NCBI GenBank assembly: GCA_902528515.1
Contig: CABZTD010000005.1
Location: forward strand, 1 to 64,000
Length of the DNA stretch: 64,000 bases
Direction of reading: 5' to 3'
Source: K189A clade bacterium
GTDB lineage: Bacteria > Pseudomonadota > Gammaproteobacteria > Pseudomonadales > Azotimanducaceae
Under the pieces are notes generated by a model. It ran no database searches, was not told where the DNA came from, and worked only from the letters and a program-made list of their open reading frames with translations. The position numbers were made by a program, and so were the translations under genes. Shown here piece by piece: positions 60,106 to 64,000 of this stretch (its first letter is position 1; each line of letters starts with the position of its first letter).

Positions 60106-60681
60106 CTAGGTTTTTGCGCGGGAGACGTATTCGCCGGTTCGGGTATCGACTTTGAGCACGTCGCCAATGTTGATGAACAGCGGCACGCCCTTGATGGTTG
60201 CGCCGGTCGACAAGGTAGCTGGCTTCGTGCCGCCATTGGCGGTGTCGCCTTTCAGGCCCGGGTCGGTGTCGGTGACTTCCAGCTCTACGAAATTCGGCGG
60301 AGTGACCGCAATGGGGTCGTCATTCCAAAGCGTGACTTGGTACACCTCTTGTTCTTTCAACCAGTTTTCCGAATCGGCTACCGCTGACTGGTCTGCTGCG
60401 ACCTGTTCATAACTGTCGTCGGTCTTCATGAAGTGCCAGAACTCGCCGTCGGTGTAGAGGTATTCCATGTCCAGCTCAATGACGTCGGCGGCTTCGATAC
60501 TTTCACCAGACTTGAAGGTACGCTCCCAAACCCGTCCGTTTTTGAGGTTACGCATCTTTACGCGGTTGAAGGCTTGGCCCTTACCCGGCTTCACAAATTC
60601 GTTCTCAAGAATGTTGCAAGGGTCGCCGTCCAGCATCACTTTCATGCCTGAGCGAAATTCGTTGGTAGAATAAGTAGCCAT
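60106..60681 (-). CDS. efp: Elongation factor P
   Basis: Relieves ribosome stalling at polyproline stretches. 191 aa from ATG 60681 ([20 protein letters not shown]). The modified lysine is K34 in [16 protein letters not shown]; ends with [20 protein letters not shown]. The track ORF up to 61140 is an antisense extension over epmB and is rejected. Confidence 0.97.
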   Translation of the reverse strand: MATYSTNEFRSGMKVMLDGDPCNILENEFVKPGKGQAFNRVKMRNLKNGRVWERTFKSGESIEAADVIELDMEYLYTDGEFWHFMKTDDSYEQVAADQSAVADSENWLKEQEVYQVTLWNDDPIAVTPPNFVELEVTDTDPGLKGDTANGGTKPATLSTGATIKGVPLFINIGDVLKVDTRTGEYVSRAKT

Positions 60682-60711
60682 AGTCCCGCAGTCATCCGTT
60701 GGTGAGACGTC

Positions 60712-61728
60712 ATGATAACCCCGAACAGAACGCCGTGGCAGCCCGACGAGTGGCAAAAGCTTCTGCGCGAGGCGTTTCGGCAGCCCCAGGCCCTGTTGAG
60801 CCACCTTGATCTGCCCGCTGATCCGCTGACGCCGGATCTTCAACCCGACTTCGCCATGCTGGTACCTGCCCCCTTTGCCGCGCGCATGAACCCAGCCGAC
60901 CCCAGGGACCCGCTGCTGCGGCAGGTACTCCCGTTGCAGCAGGAGCGCGACGAAGACTTGGGCTTTGTCGCCGACCCCTTGGGCGAAACTGACGCCCAGC
61001 TTGGGTTTAAACGCGCGCCCACACTCATACAAAAATATCGGGGCCGGGTGCTGATGATTACCACGCCGGGCTGCGCAGTGAACTGCCGTTACTGCTTTCG
61101 TAGGCATTTTCCCTACCAAGACCACCGGCCCGCAGGTCATGGCGAGGCCCTTGAAGTGATCGCCGGTGACGCATCGATTAGCGAGGTGATTCTATCGGGT
61201 GGCGATCCGCTGCTACTCGGCGATGCTCAGCTCGCCCGGCTGATCGATGGCATTTGCGCCATCGCCCATGTGAGGCGCATACGCCTGCACAGCCGTTTGC
61301 CCATTGTGTTACCCCAGCGCGTTACCCAAGCGCTGCTAGAAAGCTTAGCGGCAAGCCGGTGTTCGGTAACCATAGTCGTGCACTGCAACCATGCCCAGGA
61401 GCTCGACGAGGATACGGCGCGCGCATTCGCGTGCCTGCGCGAGGTTGGAGTGCATCTGCTGAACCAGACCGTGCTGCTGCACGGAGTGAACGACGAAGCC
61501 GATATCCTATGCGAGCTATCCGAGACGCTGTTCAAGCAGGGCGCGCTGCCCTACTACCTGCATATGCCGGATCCGGTGACCGGCACCGCGCACTTCATGG
61601 TGTCGGATGCAGAGGCGCAGCCGCTTTATGAGGCTATGCGCGAACGCCTGCCGGGCTACCTGTTGCCGCAACTGGTGCGCGAGGAACCCGGCGAAGTGTC
61701 GAAGACGGCTTTGGCTTTTAACAACTAA
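60712..61728 (+). CDS. epmB: EF-P beta-lysylation protein EpmB
   Basis: Radical-SAM lysine 2,3-aminomutase supplying beta-lysine. 338 aa. Radical SAM motif [15 protein letters not shown], glycine-rich [14 protein letters not shown] and the PLP-lysine region toward [17 protein letters not shown]. Divergent from efp by 30 bp, so the complete EF-P modification set is clustered here. Confidence 0.95.
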   Translation: MITPNRTPWQPDEWQKLLREAFRQPQALLSHLDLPADPLTPDLQPDFAMLVPAPFAARMNPADPRDPLLRQVLPLQQERDEDLGFVADPLGETDAQLGFKRAPTLIQKYRGRVLMITTPGCAVNCRYCFRRHFPYQDHRPAGHGEALEVIAGDASISEVILSGGDPLLLGDAQLARLIDGICAIAHVRRIRLHSRLPIVLPQRVTQALLESLAASRCSVTIVVHCNHAQELDEDTARAFACLREVGVHLLNQTVLLHGVNDEADILCELSETLFKQGALPYYLHMPDPVTGTAHFMVSDAEAQPLYEAMRERLPGYLLPQLVREEPGEVSKTALAFNN

Positions 61729-61841
61729 GCCGTAAAAACCTCAAAGGACGCCAATCCAGCTCCTGCCGTCTGCCCGAGTGTTCAGGCGGTGCTTTTACCG
61801 GCAGACTCTCTCGCTGAGGAGACGAGGGAACAGGGAACACG

Positions 61842-63020
61842 ATGATAGCTGAAATAAATCCGGGTACCCCGAAAGGCTGCGAACGCATTGCCTACGCGGT
61901 AGGTTTTCAAGAGGACGCTACCTACAGCGATGTCTATGGCGGCGGCGGAGCCATTGTCGGGCTCGACTGCCATTTAATTCGGCCCATCAACCATGCCAGC
62001 GATACGCTGATCGTGTTTATGCATCCTGTCGGAGGAGGCATGTACCTACCCCTGGTGCGGCAACTGGCAAAGCAGGGGCGCCATGTGCTGTGGGCCAACT
62101 CCCGCTACCGCGGCGCAGACTATGCGCTAATAATGGAGAAAGTTGCCTGTGATTTAGGCGAGGCCATATGCGATGCCACGGAACGCCTTGGCTATAGCAA
62201 CATTGTGCTCGCGGGTTGGTCCGGCGGCGGCTCGCTCATGATGTGGTATCAGGCGCTGGCGGAGGCTGGCGCTGGCATTAGCGATACCGCGGCGGGTGAC
62301 CCTTATACCGTGGCTGCATCGCGTCTGCCTGCGGCCAGCTCGATCATCATGATGGCGGCGCACGTAAGCCGACACCGCATTTTTACCGAATGGCTCGACC
62401 CGTCGATTAGCGACGAGAGCCAGCCCAACCTGCGCGATGCCCAGCTGAATCTGTACGATGCCGGCAATCCAAATCAACCGCCCTATTCGGCGGACTTTCT
62501 CGAACGCTTCGCCCGAGCCCAGGTCGCTCGCAACCGGCGCATCACTGCTTGGGTGAAGGAAAAACTGGCAGTCATTCGCTCATCCGATAGCCCGTGGAGC
62601 GAGTTCGCCTTTACCGTACACGGCACCATGGCCGATCCACGCTGGCTCGACCCCAGCATTGAACCCAGCGATCGTAAGGCCGGAAGCTGCTACTTGGGTG
62701 ACCCTCAAATTGTCAATGACGGCCCGGTCGGGCTGGCGAGGTTTTGTACCTTGCGCAGTTGGCTCAGCCAGTGGAGCTATGACGATGCGCGCTGCGATGC
62801 CATTGCTTCAGGCAGCAGAATCAGCGTGCCGGTACTGGTGATAGGCAACTCGGCGGACGACGCCTGCACGCCAAGCCACACCCAGCGACTGTATGACGCC
62901 GTGACTCACGAGCAAAAGCATCTGCATGTGGTGAAGGGGGCAACACACTACTACACCGGCGTGAAGGGTGCCGAGCATATGGCCGAGGCCTGTGGAGTGA
63001 TTGAGAAATTTCTGGCATAG
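61842..63020 (+). CDS. Alpha/beta hydrolase of unknown substrate
   Basis: 392 aa, no signal peptide, so likely cytosolic. A lipase-type nucleophile motif GWSGGGSLMMW, oxyanion MHPVGGGMYLPLV, probable acid in VLVIGNSADDACTPSHTQRL and His in VVKGATHYYTGVKGA. ANSRYRGADYALIMEKVACDLGEAI precedes the nucleophile. The large insert between ~residues 155 and 315 is a cap domain. It resembles uncharacterised family-II alpha/beta hydrolases often annotated near PHA or steroid genes; I do not recognise a specific family. Convergent with serB. Confidence 0.75.
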   Translation: MIAEINPGTPKGCERIAYAVGFQEDATYSDVYGGGGAIVGLDCHLIRPINHASDTLIVFMHPVGGGMYLPLVRQLAKQGRHVLWANSRYRGADYALIMEKVACDLGEAICDATERLGYSNIVLAGWSGGGSLMMWYQALAEAGAGISDTAAGDPYTVAASRLPAASSIIMMAAHVSRHRIFTEWLDPSISDESQPNLRDAQLNLYDAGNPNQPPYSADFLERFARAQVARNRRITAWVKEKLAVIRSSDSPWSEFAFTVHGTMADPRWLDPSIEPSDRKAGSCYLGDPQIVNDGPVGLARFCTLRSWLSQWSYDDARCDAIASGSRISVPVLVIGNSADDACTPSHTQRLYDAVTHEQKHLHVVKGATHYYTGVKGAEHMAEACGVIEKFLA

Positions 63021-63040
63021 CGGCGATAAACGCACGTGCC

Positions 63041-64000
63041 TTAGTCGCGAGTCAGCGCCTGTTCAATATCCAGATCGCTGAAGCCGATGAGGTACAGAAT
63101 TGCATCTAGTCCGAAGTTAGAGATAGAGTGCTCGGCGCTTTCCCGCACGATAGTTTTTGCATGATAGGCCACTCCTAGTCCTGCCTGCTGGAGCATGGGT
63201 AGGTCGTTGGCGCCGTCGCCTACCGCAATGGTTTGGGCGAGGGAGATGTTTTCTTTAACGGCAATCTGACGCAGCAGTTCGGCCTTGCGCTGGGCATCGA
63301 CGATGTCGCCCAGCACCTTGCCGGTCATTACCCCATCGACTTCTTCCAGTTCATTGGCAAAGACGTAGTCGATACCCAGTTGCTGCTGCAAGCACTCGCC
63401 AACGTACTGAAAGCCGCCGGAGAACACGGCGACGGTATAACCGAAGTGCTTGAGCGCCTTAATCAAACGCCGTGCGCCAGTGTTAAGCGCCACGGACTCG
63501 GCCACCTCGTGCAACACCTGCAGGGGCATTCCCTCAAGCAGCGCAGCCCGCTGGCGAAAACTCTCTTTGAAATCCAGCTTACCGGCCATGGCGGCATCGG
63601 TAATGGCCACCACTTTGTCGCCCACACCGTGGCGCTTGGCCAGCTCGTCCATGACCTCTTCGGCGATAAGGGTAGAGTCCATGTCGAAGGCGACGAGGCG
63701 CCGATTGCGCCGAAAAACCGAGTCCCGCTGCAAACTCACGTCGAAATCACTTTGGTCTGCGAGCTTTAGCAGCGCCGCCTGGAACTCGACACTGTTGACC
63801 AGCTCACCGCTGAGTCGCATTTCCACACCGAATCGTTCATCGACGCCGCGCGCGTCCACCAGCGCCCTTGGCTTGGTGAGACGGCGCACAGTGTCGATGT
63901 TCATTTGCCACGCGTGCGTGAGCGCGCTAACCGCCTGCAGGGGTTTTGCGGCGGAGCCGTTGGTGAGCAGAGTCAAGATCAGCGGGCTGGCAAAAATCGA
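63041..64000 (-). CDS. serB: Phosphoserine phosphatase, N-terminus cut by window end
   Basis: Last step of serine synthesis. The frame is open beyond the TTG at 63976 to the window edge (SIFASPLI precedes it), so the true start lies outside. Visible ~320 residues contain the end of an ACT-like domain (LLTNGSAAKPLQAVSALTHAW), then the HAD phosphatase with FDMDSTLIAEEVMDELAKRHGVG, SGGFQYVGECLQQQLGIDYVFANELE, KAELLRQIA and the metal motif AVGDGANDLPML. All HAD motifs are intact. Confidence 0.95.
   Translation of the reverse strand, partial: SIFASPLILTLLTNGSAAKPLQAVSALTHAWQMNIDTVRRLTKPRALVDARGVDERFGVEMRLSGELVNSVEFQAALLKLADQSDFDVSLQRDSVFRRNRRLVAFDMDSTLIAEEVMDELAKRHGVGDKVVAITDAAMAGKLDFKESFRQRAALLEGMPLQVLHEVAESVALNTGARRLIKALKHFGYTVAVFSGGFQYVGECLQQQLGIDYVFANELEEVDGVMTGKVLGDIVDAQRKAELLRQIAVKENISLAQTIAVGDGANDLPMLQQAGLGVAYHAKTIVRESAEHSISNFGLDAILYLIGFSDLDIEQALTRD

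Noticed and set aside
60682-61140. Upstream extension of the efp ORF (track ORF 60106-61140)
   Set aside because: Antisense to epmB; EF-P has the universal [10 protein letters not shown]-type start at 60681 and normal length from there.

Overview
The window looks like a chromosomal segment of a marine-type gammaproteobacterium, roughly Pseudomonadales/Cellvibrionales-like. I base this on the order of the housekeeping genes (tsaE-ami-mutL-miaA-hfq-hflX-hflK-hflC-hisZ-purA and rnr-rlmB-rpsF-rpsR-rplI-dnaB-radA), two large sphingomonad/OM60-style TonB-dependent receptors, a HiPIP, and the EF-P lysylation genes. No species is assigned. I see no insertion sequence, prophage, CRISPR array or rRNA. 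One tRNA is present, tRNA-Leu(CAG).

Layout. (1) 1-6.5 kb: a light/oxidative-stress type locus with the 3' part of phrB, an orphan histidine kinase, a DUF2878 membrane protein, an FAD amine-oxidase-like protein, and a divergent pair made of an NTF2-like lipoprotein and a DUF1295 protein fused to a secreted-type DUF6134 domain. (2) 6.6-16.5 kb: an accessory catabolic region with a TonB-dependent receptor, class III CoA-transferase, phytanoyl-CoA dioxygenase-like oxygenase, RraA/aldolase-like protein, acyl-CoA synthetase and lipoprotein type-B carboxylesterase. (3) 16.5-31.8 kb: core genes xseB-ispA, then glyA, nrdR, ribD, nusB, thiL, pgpA, then ettA, and the long minus-strand run rnr-rlmB-rpsF-rpsR-rplI-dnaB-radA. 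ribE/ribBA/ribH, often found between ribD and nusB, are absent here.

(4) 31.85-41.3 kb: a tRNA-Leu followed by about 9.3 kb separating purA from rnr, which are commonly close in related genomes. It holds a second TonB-dependent receptor, a secreted protein with an internal duplication, gluconokinase, an AhpD-like protein, a SOUL heme protein, an SDR, a Tat-exported HiPIP, a LitR/CarH-like MerR regulator with a Cys/His-rich C-terminus, folE2 and a YcaR/Trm112-like protein. The SDR/HiPIP/MerR group belongs functionally with region 1, so the stress regulon appears split in two. (5) 41.3-56.3 kb: purA, hisZ, hflC, hflK, hflX, hfq, miaA, mutL, amidase, tsaE, nnrD, then divergent queG and convergent orn. 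(6) 56.3-64 kb: rhodanese, psd, a subclass B3 metallo-beta-lactamase-like protein with a Gln in the zinc motif, the EF-P set epmA/efp/epmB, an alpha/beta hydrolase and the 3' part of serB, which runs off the right edge.

The most unusual items are the DUF1295-DUF6134 fusion with a buried signal-peptide-like segment, the Cys/His MerR regulator beside a HiPIP with repeated TGTCTAA motifs, the internally duplicated secreted protein, and the B3 lactamase-like enzyme. All functional claims rest on motif recognition and memory of families; no database search was possible.
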